Counted from the stretch's first letter, positions 1 through 10,535 are shown. The stretch is 64,000 bases of DNA from Aromatoleum tolulyticum (GCF_900156155.1 NZ_FTMD01000011.1:1-64000); one strand, 5' to 3'. Translations and numbers: made by a program. The notes: generated by a model from the sequence alone, not told the origin.

Positions 1-1126
<1,126 letters not shown>

Positions 1127-1142
1127 TTGCTTCGTTAAATCC

Positions 1143-1169
1143 CCCCGGGGTAATTGCCCCGGGGTTTTT
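1143..1169 (+). terminator. Terminator-like hairpin between tuf and rpsJ
   Basis: CCCCGGGG at 1143-1150 pairs with CCCCGGGG at 1157-1164 around a TAATTG loop, followed by TTTTTG. This is the shape of an intrinsic terminator. It lies only 20 bases before the rpsJ start codon, so it is more likely a partial terminator or a processing site than a full stop. No separate rpsJ promoter fits downstream of it. Confidence 0.7.
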
Positions 1170-1189
1170 GCTCTTTTAAGGACTGCAAC

Positions 1190-1501
1190 ATGCAAAACCA
1201 GAAGATTCGTATCCGGCTGAAGGCCTTCGACTACCGCCTGATCGATCAGTCGGCCCTCGAGATCGTAGACACCGCCAAGCGTACCGGCGCCGTCGTTCGC
1301 GGTCCCGTTCCGCTGCCGACCCGGATCGAGCGCTTCGACCTTCTGCGTTCGCCGCACGTCAACAAGACTTCGCGCGACCAGTTTGAGATCCGCACCCATC
1401 AGCGTCTGATGGATATCATCGATCCGACTGACAAGACGGTCGATGCGCTGATGAAGCTGGATCTTCCTGCCGGGGTCGACGTCGAGATCAAGCTGCAGTA
1501 A
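1190..1501 (+). CDS. rpsJ: 30S ribosomal protein S10 (NusE)
   Basis: Protein of the 30S head, also the NusB partner in transcription antitermination. It has 103 residues, the same length as E. coli S10, with the typical start [19 protein letters not shown] and the conserved PLPT and RTHQRL segments. The ATG at 1190 was chosen because it gives the family N-terminus and has AAGGA a few bases upstream. It is the first gene of the S10 cluster and lies directly behind tuf. Confidence 0.98.
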   Translation: MQNQKIRIRLKAFDYRLIDQSALEIVDTAKRTGAVVRGPVPLPTRIERFDLLRSPHVNKTSRDQFEIRTHQRLMDIIDPTDKTVDALMKLDLPAGVDVEIKLQ

Positions 1502-1512
1502 GTCGTCCGCGC

Positions 1513-1551
1513 TTGCGGAGTTTGAAAAAAGGCCGGTATAATCCGGCCTTT
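1513..1551 (+). promoter_or_regulatory. Hairpin with an embedded sigma70-like promoter before rplC
   Basis: TTGCGG at 1513-1518 and TATAAT at 1537-1542 are 18 bases apart. The TATAAT is exactly the loop of a perfect hairpin, AAAGGCCGG (1528-1536) against CCGGCCTTT (1543-1551). The DNA could therefore work as a promoter and the RNA as an attenuator or terminator. The rest of the 1502-1616 gap holds a small CCGGT/ACCGG dyad and the rplC ribosome binding site. Confidence 0.5.
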
Positions 1552-1616
1552 GCGTCTTTTGGCGCAATTCATGTGATAGGGCCCGGTCAATCGTAACCGG
1601 GGATCAGGAGAAAAAA

Positions 1617-2261
1617 ATGAGTCTAGGCCTTGTAGGACGCAAGGTTGGCATGACTCGCATTTTTGCCGAGGACGGTCGTAGCGTCCCGGTGACGGTGCTT
1701 GACGTTGCCAATAATCGCGTTACCCAAGTCAAGACGCCTGAAAGCGACGGCTATGCCGCGGTTCAGGTGGCTTTCGGCAAGCGCCGTGCGAGTCGCGTCA
1801 ATAAGGCGCTCGCCGGGCATCTCGCCAAGGCCGGCGTTGAAGCCGGTCATACCCTCCGCGAATTCACCGTCGAGCCGGCACAGCTGGCTGGCCTGAAGGC
1901 TGGCGACGTGATCAGCGTGGAGCTCTTTGCCGTCGGTCAGAAGGTCGATGTGACCGGGACCTCGATCGGTAAGGGTTTCTCGGGCGTCATCAAGCGTCAC
2001 AATTTCTCGTCGAACCGTGCGTCGCACGGTAACTCGGTGTCGCATAACGCGCCGGGTTCGATTGGTATGGCGCAGGATCCGGGTCGCGTTTTCCCGGGTA
2101 AGCGCATGGCAGGCCAATACGGTAATGTGACCCGCACGACGCAGAGTCTCGAAGTGGTTCGCGTTGATGTCGAGCGTCAGTTGCTCCTGGTTAAGGGGGC
2201 TGTGCCTGGTTCGAAGGGCGGCGACGTTATCGTCCGTCCCGCCGTCAAGGCCCGAGGCTGA
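1617..2261 (+). CDS. rplC: 50S ribosomal protein L3
   Basis: Early-assembly 50S protein that reaches to the peptidyl transferase centre. It has 214 residues with the typical start [16 protein letters not shown]. The central basic loop ([20 protein letters not shown]) and [19 protein letters not shown] contain the segment where E. coli L3 is glutamine-methylated. A strong AGGAG lies before ATG 1617. It is followed closely by rplD. Confidence 0.98.
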   Translation: MSLGLVGRKVGMTRIFAEDGRSVPVTVLDVANNRVTQVKTPESDGYAAVQVAFGKRRASRVNKALAGHLAKAGVEAGHTLREFTVEPAQLAGLKAGDVISVELFAVGQKVDVTGTSIGKGFSGVIKRHNFSSNRASHGNSVSHNAPGSIGMAQDPGRVFPGKRMAGQYGNVTRTTQSLEVVRVDVERQLLLVKGAVPGSKGGDVIVRPAVKARG

Positions 2262-2272
2262 GCGAGGACGTG

Positions 2273-2893
2273 ATGGAACTTAAAGTATTGAACGATCAGG
2301 GCGTGCAAGCGGCGACGCTGCAGGCTTCTGATGCGCTCTTCGGGCGCGACTACAACGAGGCGCTGATTCACCAGGTCGTCGTTGCCTACATGGCAAACGC
2401 TCGTTCGGGTAATCGTGCGCAGAAGGGGCGTGCCGACGTTACGAAGTCGACTCGCAAGCCGTGGCGCCAGAAAGGTACGGGTCGTGCTCGTGCCGGTATG
2501 GCGTCGAGCCCACTGTGGCGCGGCGGCGGCCGGATCTTCCCGAATTCGCCGGAAGAAAACTTCACGCAGAAGCTGAATCGCAAGATGTATCGTGCGGGCG
2601 TCGCCTCGATCCTGTCGCAGCTTGCGCGCGAAGATCGGCTCGCTGTGGTCGAGAATTTCAGCGTGGAAGCGCCGAAGACCAAGCTTCTGTCGCAGAAGCT
2701 GAAGGGCATGGGGTTGGACTCCGTGCTGGTGATCACGGATCAGTTCGACGAGAACCTGTTCCTGTCGTCGCGTAACCTGCACAAGGTGCTGGTGCTCGAA
2801 GTCAGCGAGACGGACCCGGTGGCTCTTGTGCACTACGATCGCGTGATCGTGACCAAGGGTGCGCTGGCCAAGATGGAGGAGGCCTGGCAATGA
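2273..2893 (+). CDS. rplD: 50S ribosomal protein L4
   Basis: L4 binds 23S rRNA domain I and lines the exit tunnel with its extended loop. In E. coli it also represses its own operon, but I did not identify an equivalent leader here. It has 206 residues with the family motif KGTGRARAG in the loop. ATG 2273 ([10 protein letters not shown]) is preferred over the GTG one codon earlier because it gives the family N-terminus. The stop overlaps the start of rplW, which suggests translational coupling. Confidence 0.97.
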   Translation: MELKVLNDQGVQAATLQASDALFGRDYNEALIHQVVVAYMANARSGNRAQKGRADVTKSTRKPWRQKGTGRARAGMASSPLWRGGGRIFPNSPEENFTQKLNRKMYRAGVASILSQLAREDRLAVVENFSVEAPKTKLLSQKLKGMGLDSVLVITDQFDENLFLSSRNLHKVLVLEVSETDPVALVHYDRVIVTKGALAKMEEAWQ

Positions 2894-3195
2894 GCGGATT
2901 TAGCCAAGAGCGTCTGATGCAGGTGCTGCTCGCGCCCCAGATCTCCGAAAAGGCGACCTATATCGCCGACAAGAACGAGCAGGTAGTGTTCAAGGTGGCG
3001 TCGTGCGCAACGAAGCCTGAGGTCAAGGCTGCCGTCGAGCTGCTCTTCAAGGTCGAGGTCAAGTCGGTGCAGATCGCGAACGTCAAGGGCAAACTTAAGC
3101 GCTTCGGCAAGACGACCGGTCGTCGCAAGGGCTGGAAGAAGGCGTTCGTCTGCCTGAAGCCGGGCCAGGAAATCAACTTCGCGGCCGGGGAGTAA
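2890..3195 (+). CDS. rplW: 50S ribosomal protein L23
   Basis: L23 sits at the exit of the nascent-chain tunnel and is the docking site for trigger factor and SRP. It has 101 residues, with [11 protein letters not shown] near the N-terminus and [11 protein letters not shown] near the C-terminus. The ATG overlaps the TGA of rplD in an ATGA arrangement, and rplB follows after five bases. Confidence 0.97.
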   Translation: MSGFSQERLMQVLLAPQISEKATYIADKNEQVVFKVASCATKPEVKAAVELLFKVEVKSVQIANVKGKLKRFGKTTGRRKGWKKAFVCLKPGQEINFAAGE

Positions 3196-3200
3196 TAGTC

Positions 3201-4028
3201 ATGGCACTGGTAAAACTGAAGCCTACGTCTGCCGGCCGTCGTGCGATGGTCAAGGTGGTGAATGCGGATCTCTACAAGGGTCGTCCGCTCGCCTCCCTCG
3301 TCGAAAAGCAGTCGAAGAATGCCGGCCGTAACAACAACGGTCACATCACCGTCCGTCACAAAGGCGGCGGTCACAAGCAGCACTATCGCCTGGTTGATTT
3401 TCGTCGCAACAAGGACGGGATCGTCGCGCGCGTCGAGCGCATCGAGTACGACCCGAACCGCTCGGCGAACATCGCGCTCATCTGCTACGCGGATGGCGAG
3501 CGTGCGTACATCATCGCCCCCAAGGGTCTGGAAGTCGGTGCGCAGGTCATGAGCGGCGCCGAAGCTCCGATCAAGCCGGGCAATGTCCTGCCGATCCGCA
3601 ACATTCCGGTCGGTTCGACGATCCATTGCGTCGAGATGATGCCTGGCAAGGGCGCGCAGATCGCGCGCGCAGCCGGCACGTCGGTGCAGCTCCTGGCGCG
3701 TGAAGGTGCCTATGCCCAGGTTCGTCTGCGCTCCGGCGAAGTGCGCCGCGTGCATGTCGAATGCCGCGCCGCGATTGGCGTCGTGGGCAATGAAGAGCAT
3801 GGTCTGCGCAAGATCGGCAAGGCCGGTGCTAACCGCTGGCGTGGTATCCGCCCGACCGTTCGCGGTGTGGCGATGAACCCGGTCGATCACCCGCATGGTG
3901 GCGGCGAAGGCCGTACCGGCGAAGGTGGTGTGCCGCGCAGCCCGTGGGGTCAGCCGGCCAAGGGTTATCGTACGCGCAGCAACAAGCGCACCGATACCAT
4001 GATCGTGCAGCGTCGTCACAAGCGTTAA
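3201..4028 (+). CDS. rplB: 50S ribosomal protein L2
   Basis: One of the largest and most conserved 50S proteins, needed for subunit joining and peptidyl transfer. It has 275 residues. The C-terminal segment [13 protein letters not shown] contains the histidine linked to peptidyl transferase activity in E. coli. The N-terminal OB-fold part includes [12 protein letters not shown]. Operon position is as expected between rplW and rpsS. Confidence 0.98.
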   Translation: MALVKLKPTSAGRRAMVKVVNADLYKGRPLASLVEKQSKNAGRNNNGHITVRHKGGGHKQHYRLVDFRRNKDGIVARVERIEYDPNRSANIALICYADGERAYIIAPKGLEVGAQVMSGAEAPIKPGNVLPIRNIPVGSTIHCVEMMPGKGAQIARAAGTSVQLLAREGAYAQVRLRSGEVRRVHVECRAAIGVVGNEEHGLRKIGKAGANRWRGIRPTVRGVAMNPVDHPHGGGEGRTGEGGVPRSPWGQPAKGYRTRSNKRTDTMIVQRRHKR

Positions 4029-4038
4029 GGGGTAACAG

Positions 4039-4314
4039 ATGGCACGTTCAATCAAAAAAGGCCCGTTTGTCGACGCGCACCTCCTGAAGAAGGTCGACGC
4101 CGTCCGGGTGAGCAACGACAAGCGTCCGATCAAGACGTGGTCGCGCCGTTCCACCGTGCTGCCCGACTTCGTCGGCCTCACGATCGCGGTGCATAACGGC
4201 CGCCAGCACGTTCCGGTGTTCGTCTCCGAGAACATGGTCGGCCACAAGCTGGGCGAGTTCGCGCTGACCCGTACGTTCAAGGGTCATGCTGCGAGCAAGA
4301 AGGCGAAGAGGTAA
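4039..4314 (+). CDS. rpsS: 30S ribosomal protein S19
   Basis: S19 lies in the 30S head, complexes with S13 and touches the A-site tRNA. It has 91 residues with start [18 protein letters not shown] and the conserved [14 protein letters not shown] and [15 protein letters not shown] segments. rplV follows after nine bases with its own AAGGAG. Confidence 0.98.
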   Translation: MARSIKKGPFVDAHLLKKVDAVRVSNDKRPIKTWSRRSTVLPDFVGLTIAVHNGRQHVPVFVSENMVGHKLGEFALTRTFKGHAASKKAKR

Positions 4315-4323
4315 GGAGTCACC

Positions 4324-4653
4324 ATGGAAACCAAAGCAATCCTCCGCGGAGTTCGCCTGTCGGCCCAGAAGGGTCGGCTGGTTGCGGACCAGGTGCGGGG
4401 CAAGCCGGTTGATCAGGCCCTGAACATTCTCGCCTTCTCGCCGAAGAAGGGCGCCCAGATCATCCGCAAGGTCGTCGAGTCGGCGATCGCAAACGCCGAA
4501 CACAACGATGGCGCAGACATCGACACCCTCAAGGTGAAGACGATCTACGTCGAGGAAGGTACGTCGCTGAAGCGGTTTACGGCGCGCGCTAAGGGGCGCG
4601 GTAACCGCATCCTGAAGCCGACCTGCCATGTCTACGTGACCGTCGGGGAGTAA
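4324..4653 (+). CDS. rplV: 50S ribosomal protein L22
   Basis: L22 lines the exit tunnel through a long beta-hairpin whose tip is the site of macrolide resistance changes in other bacteria. It has 109 residues, with [15 protein letters not shown] near the start and the hairpin segment [14 protein letters not shown] near the C-terminus. The hairpin looks wild type, with no insertion or deletion. Confidence 0.98.
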   Translation: METKAILRGVRLSAQKGRLVADQVRGKPVDQALNILAFSPKKGAQIIRKVVESAIANAEHNDGADIDTLKVKTIYVEEGTSLKRFTARAKGRGNRILKPTCHVYVTVGE

Positions 4654-4662
4654 GGGGTAAAT

Positions 4663-5457
4663 ATGGGTCAGAAAATTCATCCGACCGGATTCCGTCTGGC
4701 GGTCACCCGTGACTGGAGCTCGCGCTGGTTTGCTTCGAGCCGCGACTACTCCAAGATGCTGCACGAAGACATCAAGGTTCGCGACTTCCTGAAGAAGAAA
4801 CTCGCGCATGCCTCCGTTGGCCGCATCGTCATCGAGCGTCCCGCCAAGAACGCGCGCATCACGCTGTTCAGCGCGCGTCCCGGTGTCGTGATTGGTAAGA
4901 AGGGCGAAGACATCGAGCTGCTGAAGCGCGAACTCCAGAAGATCATGGGCGTGCCTGTGCACGTCAATATCGAAGAAGTGCGCAAGCCGGAAATCGATGC
5001 GAAGCTGATCGCGGATTCGATCGCCCAGCAGCTCGAGAAGCGCATCATGTTCCGCCGCGCCATGAAGAGGGCGATGCAGAACGCGATGCGTCTGGGTGCT
5101 CAGGGCATCAAGATCATGAGCGCGGGCCGTTTGAACGGGGCCGAAATCGCGCGTACCGAGTGGTACCGTGAAGGGCGTGTTCCGCTGCACACGCTGCGTG
5201 CCGACATCGATTACGGTGTTTCCGAGGCGAGCACGACCTACGGCATCATCGGTATCAAGGTGTGGGTGTACAAGGGCGAGATGCTCGGCCGCAATGAGCG
5301 TCCGGTCGTCGTCGAGAACGAGAATGAGGCTCGCCGTGGCCGTCGCGGTGCGCCGCGCGGTGCCGAAGGTGGCGAGGGTCGTCCTGGTCGCCGTCCCGCT
5401 CGCCGGGGTGGCGCCGAGGGCCAGGCCAAGCAGCCGCAAGAAAGCAGGGGTGAATGA
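4663..5457 (+). CDS. rpsC: 30S ribosomal protein S3 with a long basic C-terminal extension
   Basis: S3 forms the mRNA entry gate of the 30S subunit together with S4 and S5. It has 264 residues, longer than the 233 of E. coli. The KH domain carries the [14 protein letters not shown] segment, and the C-terminal S3 domain is normal up to about residue 215. The last 40 or so residues are low complexity, rich in Arg, Gly and Ala ([26 protein letters not shown]). Such tails occur in other betaproteobacteria, to my knowledge without a settled function. The stop overlaps the rplP start. Confidence 0.97.
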   Translation: MGQKIHPTGFRLAVTRDWSSRWFASSRDYSKMLHEDIKVRDFLKKKLAHASVGRIVIERPAKNARITLFSARPGVVIGKKGEDIELLKRELQKIMGVPVHVNIEEVRKPEIDAKLIADSIAQQLEKRIMFRRAMKRAMQNAMRLGAQGIKIMSAGRLNGAEIARTEWYREGRVPLHTLRADIDYGVSEASTTYGIIGIKVWVYKGEMLGRNERPVVVENENEARRGRRGAPRGAEGGEGRPGRRPARRGGAEGQAKQPQESRGE

Positions 5458-5870
5458 TGCTGCAGCCGACGAGAAGGAAATATCGTAAGGAGCAGAAGGG
5501 CCGCAACACCGGCGTTGCGACGCGCGGTGCCAAGGTGAGCTTCGGCGAATACGGTCTCAAGGCCATCGGTCGCGGTCGGCTCACCGCCCGCCAGATCGAA
5601 GCGGCGCGTCGTGCGATGACTCGCCACATCAAGCGTGGCGGTCGCATCTGGATCCGCGTGTTCCCGGACAAGCCGATCTCGAAGAAGCCTGCCGAAGTTC
5701 GTATGGGTAACGGTAAAGGCAACCCGGAGTACTGGGTCGCGGAAATCCAGCCTGGCAAGGTTCTTTACGAGATGGATGGTGTCGATGAAGCTCTGGCGCG
5801 CGAGGCGTTCCGCCTCGCCGCGGCGAAGCTGCCGGTCGAGACCGTGTTTGTTCACCGTCTGTTGGGGTAA
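5457..5870 (+). CDS. rplP: 50S ribosomal protein L16
   Basis: L16 helps position the A-site tRNA acceptor arm and is a late assembly protein. It has 137 residues starting [16 protein letters not shown]. Two ATG codons lie back to back at 5454 and 5457. I chose 5457 because family members start MLQP and because AGGGG at 5446-5450 is better spaced from it. The end [10 protein letters not shown] is slightly diverged from the E. coli form. The coding sequence begins at the last base of the rpsC stop codon. Confidence 0.96.
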   Translation: MLQPTRRKYRKEQKGRNTGVATRGAKVSFGEYGLKAIGRGRLTARQIEAARRAMTRHIKRGGRIWIRVFPDKPISKKPAEVRMGNGKGNPEYWVAEIQPGKVLYEMDGVDEALAREAFRLAAAKLPVETVFVHRLLG

Positions 5871-5872
5871 TC

Positions 5873-6067
5873 ATGAAAGCGAGTGAACTCCGCGCGAAGA
5901 GCGCCGGTGAAGTGAATCAGGAATTGCTCGAGCTGCTGAAGGCGCAGTTCTCGCTGCGCATGCAGCTTGCGACGCAGCAGCTCAGCAACACGAGCCAACT
6001 CGGGAAGGTGCGCCGCGACATCGCGCGCGTGCGTACCGTTCTGCGTGAAAAGGCAGGGCAGAAATGA
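5873..6067 (+). CDS. rpmC: 50S ribosomal protein L29
   Basis: Small two-helix protein near the tunnel exit beside L23. It has 64 residues, [20 protein letters not shown], and ends with the usual helical [14 protein letters not shown]. The TGA overlaps the ATG of rpsQ, so the two are probably translationally coupled. Confidence 0.97.
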   Translation: MKASELRAKSAGEVNQELLELLKAQFSLRMQLATQQLSNTSQLGKVRRDIARVRTVLREKAGQK

Positions 6068-6333
6068 GCGAACAAATCGAAAAGGTGCGTCGCGCCCTGG
6101 TCGGCCGTGTCGTAAGCGACAAAATGCAGAACACGGTCACCGTGCTGGTCGAGCGTCGCGTCAAGCATGAGCTGTACGGAAAGGTGATCACGCGCTCGGC
6201 GAAGTATCATGCGCACGTCGAGGGTGGCGTCGCTGCCGCCGGTGATTTGGTTGAAATCGAGGAATGCCGTCCGATTTCCAAGACCAAGTCCTGGCGCGTC
6301 GCGAAGGTGCTTGAGAAGGCGCGCGTAATCTAA
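6064..6333 (+). CDS. rpsQ: 30S ribosomal protein S17
   Basis: Primary 16S rRNA binding protein with an OB fold, needed for early 30S assembly. It has 89 residues, including [20 protein letters not shown] and the conserved [11 protein letters not shown]. It is the last gene of the S10 operon proper. A 148-base gap with a promoter follows before rplN. Confidence 0.97.
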   Translation: MSEQIEKVRRALVGRVVSDKMQNTVTVLVERRVKHELYGKVITRSAKYHAHVEGGVAAAGDLVEIEECRPISKTKSWRVAKVLEKARVI

Positions 6334-6362
6334 GCAGAGTACGGGCTACTGCTGTGGGCAGC

Positions 6363-6391
6363 TTGGCAGGCGACTGCCAGGCTGTTATAAT
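6363..6391 (+). promoter_or_regulatory. Sigma70 promoter of the spc operon (rplN)
   Basis: TTGGCA at 6363-6368 and TATAAT at 6386-6391 are separated by 17 bases, a near-consensus pair. The transcript would begin near 6398 and leave a leader of about 85 bases before rplN. The -35 box lies inside a dyad, TGGCAG (6364-6369) facing CTGCCA with a 4-base spacer, which could bind a regulator or be coincidental. The gap from 6334 to 6481 otherwise shows only a GGAG ribosome binding site. Confidence 0.8.
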
Positions 6392-6481
6392 TTTATTTCT
6401 TTGCTTTTCGCTCTTCGGGGCTCCTTACCCGTACGGGTTCCAAGACTGACCGCTGTAGCGGGGCAAGTTGGAGATAAATTC

Positions 6482-6850
6482 ATGATTCAAATGCAGTCCA
6501 TTCTGGACGTCGCCGACAATACCGGCGCGCGTTCGGTGATGTGCATCAAGGTTCTTGGTGGTTCCAAGCGTCGCTATGCCGGCATTGGCGACATCATCAA
6601 GGTGACCGTGAAGGATGCCGCGCCGAGGGGTCGCGTCAAGAAAGGCGATATCTACAGTGCCGTTGTTGTGCGTACTGCGAAGGGCGTGCGTCGTCCGGAC
6701 GGTTCGCTGGTGAAGTTTGATGGCAATGCGGCCGTCCTGCTGAATAACAAGCTCGAGCCGATCGGCACGCGTATCTTCGGGCCGGTGACGCGCGAACTGC
6801 GTACCGAGCGGTTCATGAAGATCGTCTCGCTGGCGCCTGAAGTGCTCTAA
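6482..6850 (+). CDS. rplN: 50S ribosomal protein L14
   Basis: Forms intersubunit bridges with 16S rRNA and is the target of the silencing factor RsfS. It has 122 residues, the standard length, starting [23 protein letters not shown] 6482 was chosen over longer reading because it gives the exact family N-terminus, has GGAG upstream and lies behind the promoter at 6363-6391. It is the first gene of the spc operon. Confidence 0.98.
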   Translation: MIQMQSILDVADNTGARSVMCIKVLGGSKRRYAGIGDIIKVTVKDAAPRGRVKKGDIYSAVVVRTAKGVRRPDGSLVKFDGNAAVLLNNKLEPIGTRIFGPVTRELRTERFMKIVSLAPEVL

Positions 6851-6862
6851 GGAATTATCGAG

Positions 6863-7180
6863 ATGAACAAGATCCGCAAAGGTGATGAGGTTGTTGTCCT
6901 GACGGGCAAGGATCGCGGTCGTCGCGGTGTCGTGCTGCGTCGGGTGGGCGAGGAGCATCTGGTGGTCGAGGGTGTGAATCGCGCGAAGAAGCACGTGCGT
7001 CCGAATCCGCTCAAAGGGGAAGTGGGTGGCATCGTCGAGAAAGAGATGCCGCTGCACGTTTCGAATGTTGCGCTGTTCAATCCCGCCACCCAGAAGGGTG
7101 ATCGCGTGGGTATTCGTGTGCTTGAGGATGGTCGCAAAGTGCGCGTCTTCAAGTCGAATGGCGAACTGGTGAACGCGTAA
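6863..7180 (+). CDS. rplX: 50S ribosomal protein L24
   Basis: Assembly initiator of the 50S subunit with a KOW motif ([20 protein letters not shown]). It has 105 residues and the usual [14 protein letters not shown] segment. It lies between rplN and rplE with short spacings on both sides. Confidence 0.97.
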   Translation: MNKIRKGDEVVVLTGKDRGRRGVVLRRVGEEHLVVEGVNRAKKHVRPNPLKGEVGGIVEKEMPLHVSNVALFNPATQKGDRVGIRVLEDGRKVRVFKSNGELVNA

Positions 7181-7189
7181 GGAGTGGTG

Positions 7190-7729
7190 ATGGCGCGCTT
7201 GCAGCAGTACTACAAGGAAACGATTGCTCCCGATCTGCTGAAGCAGTTCGGGTACAAGTCCGTGATGGAAGTGCCTCGCATTACGAAGATCACGCTGAAT
7301 ATGGGTGTCGGCGAGGCGGTTGGCGACAAGAAGATTCTTGATCATGCCGTCGGCGACATGCAGAAGATTGCGGGTCAGAAGCCGGTGGTGACCAAGGCAC
7401 GCAAGTCGATCGCGGGTTTCAAGATCCGTGATGGTTATCCGATCGGCTGCATGGTGACCTTGCGTGGCGAGAAGATGTTCGAATTCCTCGATCGTCTGGT
7501 GACGATCGCCATGCCGCGTATCCGCGACTTTCGTGGTATCGCCGGCAAGGGTTTTGACGGTCGCGGCAACTACAACCTGGGCGTCAAGGAGCAGATCATT
7601 TTCCCCGAGATCGAGTACGACAAGATCGATGCTCTGCGGGGTATGAACATCAGCATCACGACGACGGCCAAGTCCGATCAGGAAGCTCGCGCTCTGCTCG
7701 CGGCGTTCAAGTTCCCGTTCAAGAATTGA
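7190..7729 (+). CDS. rplE: 50S ribosomal protein L5
   Basis: Binds 5S rRNA in the central protuberance and contacts S13. It has 179 residues as in E. coli. ATG 7190 ([16 protein letters not shown]) is preferred over the two GTG codons at 7184 and 7187, which overlap the ribosome binding site GGAG. Conserved segments are [14 protein letters not shown] and [18 protein letters not shown]. Confidence 0.97.
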   Translation: MARLQQYYKETIAPDLLKQFGYKSVMEVPRITKITLNMGVGEAVGDKKILDHAVGDMQKIAGQKPVVTKARKSIAGFKIRDGYPIGCMVTLRGEKMFEFLDRLVTIAMPRIRDFRGIAGKGFDGRGNYNLGVKEQIIFPEIEYDKIDALRGMNISITTTAKSDQEARALLAAFKFPFKN

Positions 7730-7736
7730 GGGTGTT

Positions 7737-8042
7737 ATGGCAAAACTGGCTCTGATCAATCGAGAAGAGAAGCGTCGCAAGCTGGTGGCGAAGTTCGCCG
7801 CGAAGCGGGCCGCGCTGATCGCTCAGATCAACGATTTCAAGTTGCCTGAAGAAGAGCGCATGGCTGCTCGTCTGAAGCTGCAGCAGCTTCCGCGCAACGC
7901 AAGCCCCGTTCGCGAGCGCAATCGCTGCGCCCTGACGGGTCGTCCGCGCGGCGTGTTCCGCAAGTTCGGGCTGTGCCGCAACAAGCTGCGCGATCTCGCG
8001 TTCCGTGGCGAAGTGCCGGGCATGACCAAGGCGAGTTGGTAA
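7737..8042 (+). CDS. rpsN: 30S ribosomal protein S14
   Basis: Protein of the 30S head. It has 101 residues, the long form without the CXXC zinc pairs that mark the short zinc-binding S14 type. It ends with [21 protein letters not shown], the typical C-terminus. Confidence 0.97.
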   Translation: MAKLALINREEKRRKLVAKFAAKRAALIAQINDFKLPEEERMAARLKLQQLPRNASPVRERNRCALTGRPRGVFRKFGLCRNKLRDLAFRGEVPGMTKASW

Positions 8043-8054
8043 GGAGATTATCGA

Positions 8055-8450
8055 ATGAGTATGTCCGATCCGATCGCCGATATGCTGACCCGCATCCGTA
8101 ACGGTCAGCAGGCTCAGAAGCAGAGCGTGTCGATGCCCAGCTCCAAGCTGAAGGTTGCGATCGCCAAGGTCCTGCAGGATGAAGGTTACATCGACGGCTA
8201 TGCAGTCCGCGATGCCGAAGGTAAAGCCCAGCTCGATGTGGTGCTGAAGTACTACGCTGGCCGTCCGGTCATCGAGCGCATCGAGCGTGTCAGCCGTCCC
8301 GGTCTGCGTGTCTACAAGGGCAGTGACGATCTGCCGCGTGTCATGAACGGTCTCGGTGTTGCGATCGTGTCGACGCCGCGTGGCGTCATGACCGACCGTG
8401 CGGCACGTGCCGGACGCGTGGGCGGCGAAGTCATCTGTTACGTCGCTTAA
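8055..8450 (+). CDS. rpsH: 30S ribosomal protein S8
   Basis: Central-domain 16S rRNA binder. In E. coli it represses the spc operon through a site at the start of rplE, which I did not model here. It has 131 residues with [16 protein letters not shown] near the start and [19 protein letters not shown] centrally. The end GGEVICYVA is typical. Confidence 0.97.
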   Translation: MSMSDPIADMLTRIRNGQQAQKQSVSMPSSKLKVAIAKVLQDEGYIDGYAVRDAEGKAQLDVVLKYYAGRPVIERIERVSRPGLRVYKGSDDLPRVMNGLGVAIVSTPRGVMTDRAARAGRVGGEVICYVA

Positions 8451-8459
8451 GGGGGTCTC

Positions 8460-8993
8460 ATGTCTCGTGTAGCTAAGAATCCCGTGGCAATCCCCCAGGG
8501 CGTCGATGTGACTGTCGCGGCTGGTGAGGTTTCCGTGAAGGGTCCGCTGGGTACCGTCAAACAGTACATTGGCAACGCCGTGTCCGTGCAGCGCGAGGGT
8601 GATGCGCTGGTGTTTGGTGCCGTTGCCGGTGCTGCGAACGGCCGTGCGATGTCGGGTACCGTGCGCGCGCTCGTGAATAACATGGTCACCGGCGTTACGA
8701 AGGGTTTTGAGCGCAAGTTGAACCTCGTCGGCGTCGGTTATCGTGCGCAGGCGCAGGGCGACAAGCTCAATCTGACGCTCGGTTTTTCGCATCCTGTCGT
8801 GCATCAGATGCCGGCGGGCGTGAAGGTGGAAACGCCGACACAGACGGAAATCGTGATCAAGGGCATCGACAAGCAGCAAGTCGGTCAGGTCGCGGCCGAA
8901 GTGCGTGCATACCGCGCTCCCGAGCCTTACAAGGGCAAGGGCGTCCGCTACGCGGACGAGGTGGTCGTGCTCAAGGAAACCAAGAAGAAGTAA
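8460..8993 (+). CDS. rplF: 50S ribosomal protein L6
   Basis: Located near the factor-binding site of the 50S subunit. It has 177 residues in two similar domains. The start is [19 protein letters not shown], and the C-terminal [14 protein letters not shown] signature is intact. Confidence 0.98.
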   Translation: MSRVAKNPVAIPQGVDVTVAAGEVSVKGPLGTVKQYIGNAVSVQREGDALVFGAVAGAANGRAMSGTVRALVNNMVTGVTKGFERKLNLVGVGYRAQAQGDKLNLTLGFSHPVVHQMPAGVKVETPTQTEIVIKGIDKQQVGQVAAEVRAYRAPEPYKGKGVRYADEVVVLKETKKK

Positions 8994-9005
8994 GGGCGGT
9001 TCGAT

Positions 9006-9359
9006 ATGAACAAGAAAGTGGTTCGTCTGCGTCGTGCTCGTAAAACCCGAGCCAAAATCGCGGAACTGAAGGCGGTTCGTCTGACTGTGTTCCGTTCCAA
9101 TTCCCATATCTACGCCCAGATCATCGATGGTTCCGGCGCGCGCGTGCTTGCTGCGGCCTCCACGGTCGAGGCGGACGTGCGTTCGCAGCTGTCGCACGGC
9201 GGCAACAAGGCCGCAGCCGTGATCGTCGGCAAGCTGATCGCCGAGCGGGCGAAGGCCGCGGGTATCGAGTCCGTCGCGTTCGATCGCGCCGGCTTCCAGT
9301 ATCACGGTCGCGTCCAGGCGCTGGCCGAGGCCGCCCGCGAAGGCGGTCTCAAGTTCTAA
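9006..9359 (+). CDS. rplR: 50S ribosomal protein L18
   Basis: Binds 5S rRNA together with L5. It has 117 residues with an Arg/Lys-rich N-terminal tail ([17 protein letters not shown]). The conserved [13 protein letters not shown] and the C-terminal [20 protein letters not shown] are present. Confidence 0.97.
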   Translation: MNKKVVRLRRARKTRAKIAELKAVRLTVFRSNSHIYAQIIDGSGARVLAAASTVEADVRSQLSHGGNKAAAVIVGKLIAERAKAAGIESVAFDRAGFQYHGRVQALAEAAREGGLKF

Positions 9360-9371
9360 GCGAGGAATCGT

Positions 9372-9896
9372 ATGGCTAAGCAACAAAGCAAGCGTCCGCA
9401 GGCTTCCGAGGAGCGTGACGACGGCCTGCGCGAAAAGATGGTCGCCATCAACCGTGTGACGAAGGTCGTGAAGGGCGGTCGTATCCTCGGTTTCGCGGCG
9501 CTGACGGTGGTTGGCGATGGCGATGGCGGCATCGGCATGGGCAAGGGCAAGTCGCGCGAAGTGCCGGTGGCCGTGCAGAAGGCCATGGACGAAGCGCGTC
9601 GCAAGATGGTCAAGGTCTCGCTCAAGAACGGTACGCTGCAGCATTCCGTGGTCGGCAAGCACGGTGCCTCCGAGGTGCTCATGCAGCCTGCTCCCAGCGG
9701 TACCGGCATCATTGCGGGTGGCCCCATGCGCGCGGTGTTCGAGGTGATGGGCGTTACGGACGTGGCCTGCAAGTGCATCGGTTCGTCGAATCCGTACAAC
9801 GTCGTGCGTGCAACGCTGAACGGTCTCCTGGCGATCAATACGCCGGCGGAGATCGCCGCCAAGCGTGGCAAGAGCGTCGAAGAAATTCTGGGGTAA
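9372..9896 (+). CDS. rpsE: 30S ribosomal protein S5
   Basis: Takes part in decoding fidelity and mRNA unwinding at the entry site. It has 174 residues. The dsRNA-binding N-domain carries the [18 protein letters not shown] loop, the region where spectinomycin-resistance changes occur in other species. The [19 protein letters not shown] segment is typical. Confidence 0.98.
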   Translation: MAKQQSKRPQASEERDDGLREKMVAINRVTKVVKGGRILGFAALTVVGDGDGGIGMGKGKSREVPVAVQKAMDEARRKMVKVSLKNGTLQHSVVGKHGASEVLMQPAPSGTGIIAGGPMRAVFEVMGVTDVACKCIGSSNPYNVVRATLNGLLAINTPAEIAAKRGKSVEEILG

Positions 9897-9899
9897 GCC

Positions 9900-10082
9900 A
9901 TGGCCGAGAAAACGATCAAGGTTACGCTGGTCAAGAGCGTGATCGGTACCAAGCAGTCGCACCGTGCGACGGTGCGCGGGCTCGGCTTGCGTCGCCTGAA
10001 CCATACCGTCGAGCTTCAGGACACGCCTGAAGTGCGCGGCATGGTTAACAAGGTGTCCTACCTGGTGAAGTGTGAGGGTTGA
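9900..10082 (+). CDS. rpmD: 50S ribosomal protein L30
   Basis: Small 50S protein of 60 residues with the usual [20 protein letters not shown] and [20 protein letters not shown] segments. It lies between rpsE and rplO with one to three bases of spacing. Confidence 0.96.
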   Translation: MAEKTIKVTLVKSVIGTKQSHRATVRGLGLRRLNHTVELQDTPEVRGMVNKVSYLVKCEG

Positions 10083-10083
10083 G

Positions 10084-10521
10084 ATGCGTCTTAATACGAT
10101 TAAACCTGCGACGGGTTCGAAGTTCGCCGGCAAGCGCGTCGGACGCGGCATCGGCTGCGGGCTGGGCAAGACTTGCGGTCGCGGTCACAAGGGTCAGAAG
10201 TCGCGCGCGGGCGGGTTCCACAAGGTCGGCTTCGAAGGCGGACAGATGCCGCTGCAGCGCCGCCTGCCGAAGCGCGGCTTCGTCTCGCTGACGGCTTCGC
10301 GCAACGCCGAAGTCCGCCTGTCCGAGCTGGACAAGCTGCCGGTGGATGAGGTCGATCTGCTTGTGTTGAAGCAGGCCGGCATCGTTGCTGCGGATACGCT
10401 TTCGGCGAAGGTCGTGCTGTCCGGTAGCATCGGTCGCAAGGTGACCCTGCGCGGCGTCGGCGCCACGAAGGGCGCGCTCGCCGCAATCGAGGCGGCCGGC
10501 GGTTCGGTCGTCATCGAGTAA
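10084..10521 (+). CDS. rplO: 50S ribosomal protein L15
   Basis: Late assembly protein of the 50S subunit. It has 145 residues with the Gly/Arg-rich N-terminus ([18 protein letters not shown]) and the [17 protein letters not shown] signature. ATG 10084 immediately follows the rpmD stop codon and gives the family start MRLNTIKPA. Confidence 0.97.
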   Translation: MRLNTIKPATGSKFAGKRVGRGIGCGLGKTCGRGHKGQKSRAGGFHKVGFEGGQMPLQRRLPKRGFVSLTASRNAEVRLSELDKLPVDEVDLLVLKQAGIVAADTLSAKVVLSGSIGRKVTLRGVGATKGALAAIEAAGGSVVIE

Positions 10522-10535
10522 GCAGGGATCCAGCT

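Noticed and set aside
2958-4280. Long open frame on the minus strand opposite rplW, rplB and rpsS
   Set aside because: It is the mirror of highly conserved ribosomal genes, and GC-rich codon bias keeps the opposite frame open. There is no ribosome binding site and no recognisable protein.
6692-6701. Third copy of CGTCCGGACG
   Set aside because: It lies inside conserved rplN codons (RRPDG region) with no sigma54 promoter nearby, so it is taken as a coincidental match.
7719-10169. 816-codon open frame opposite rpsN to rpmD
   Set aside because: It spans eight certain ribosomal protein genes on the other strand. The translation is a low-information His/Arg/Asp-rich string, so it is a shadow of those genes.
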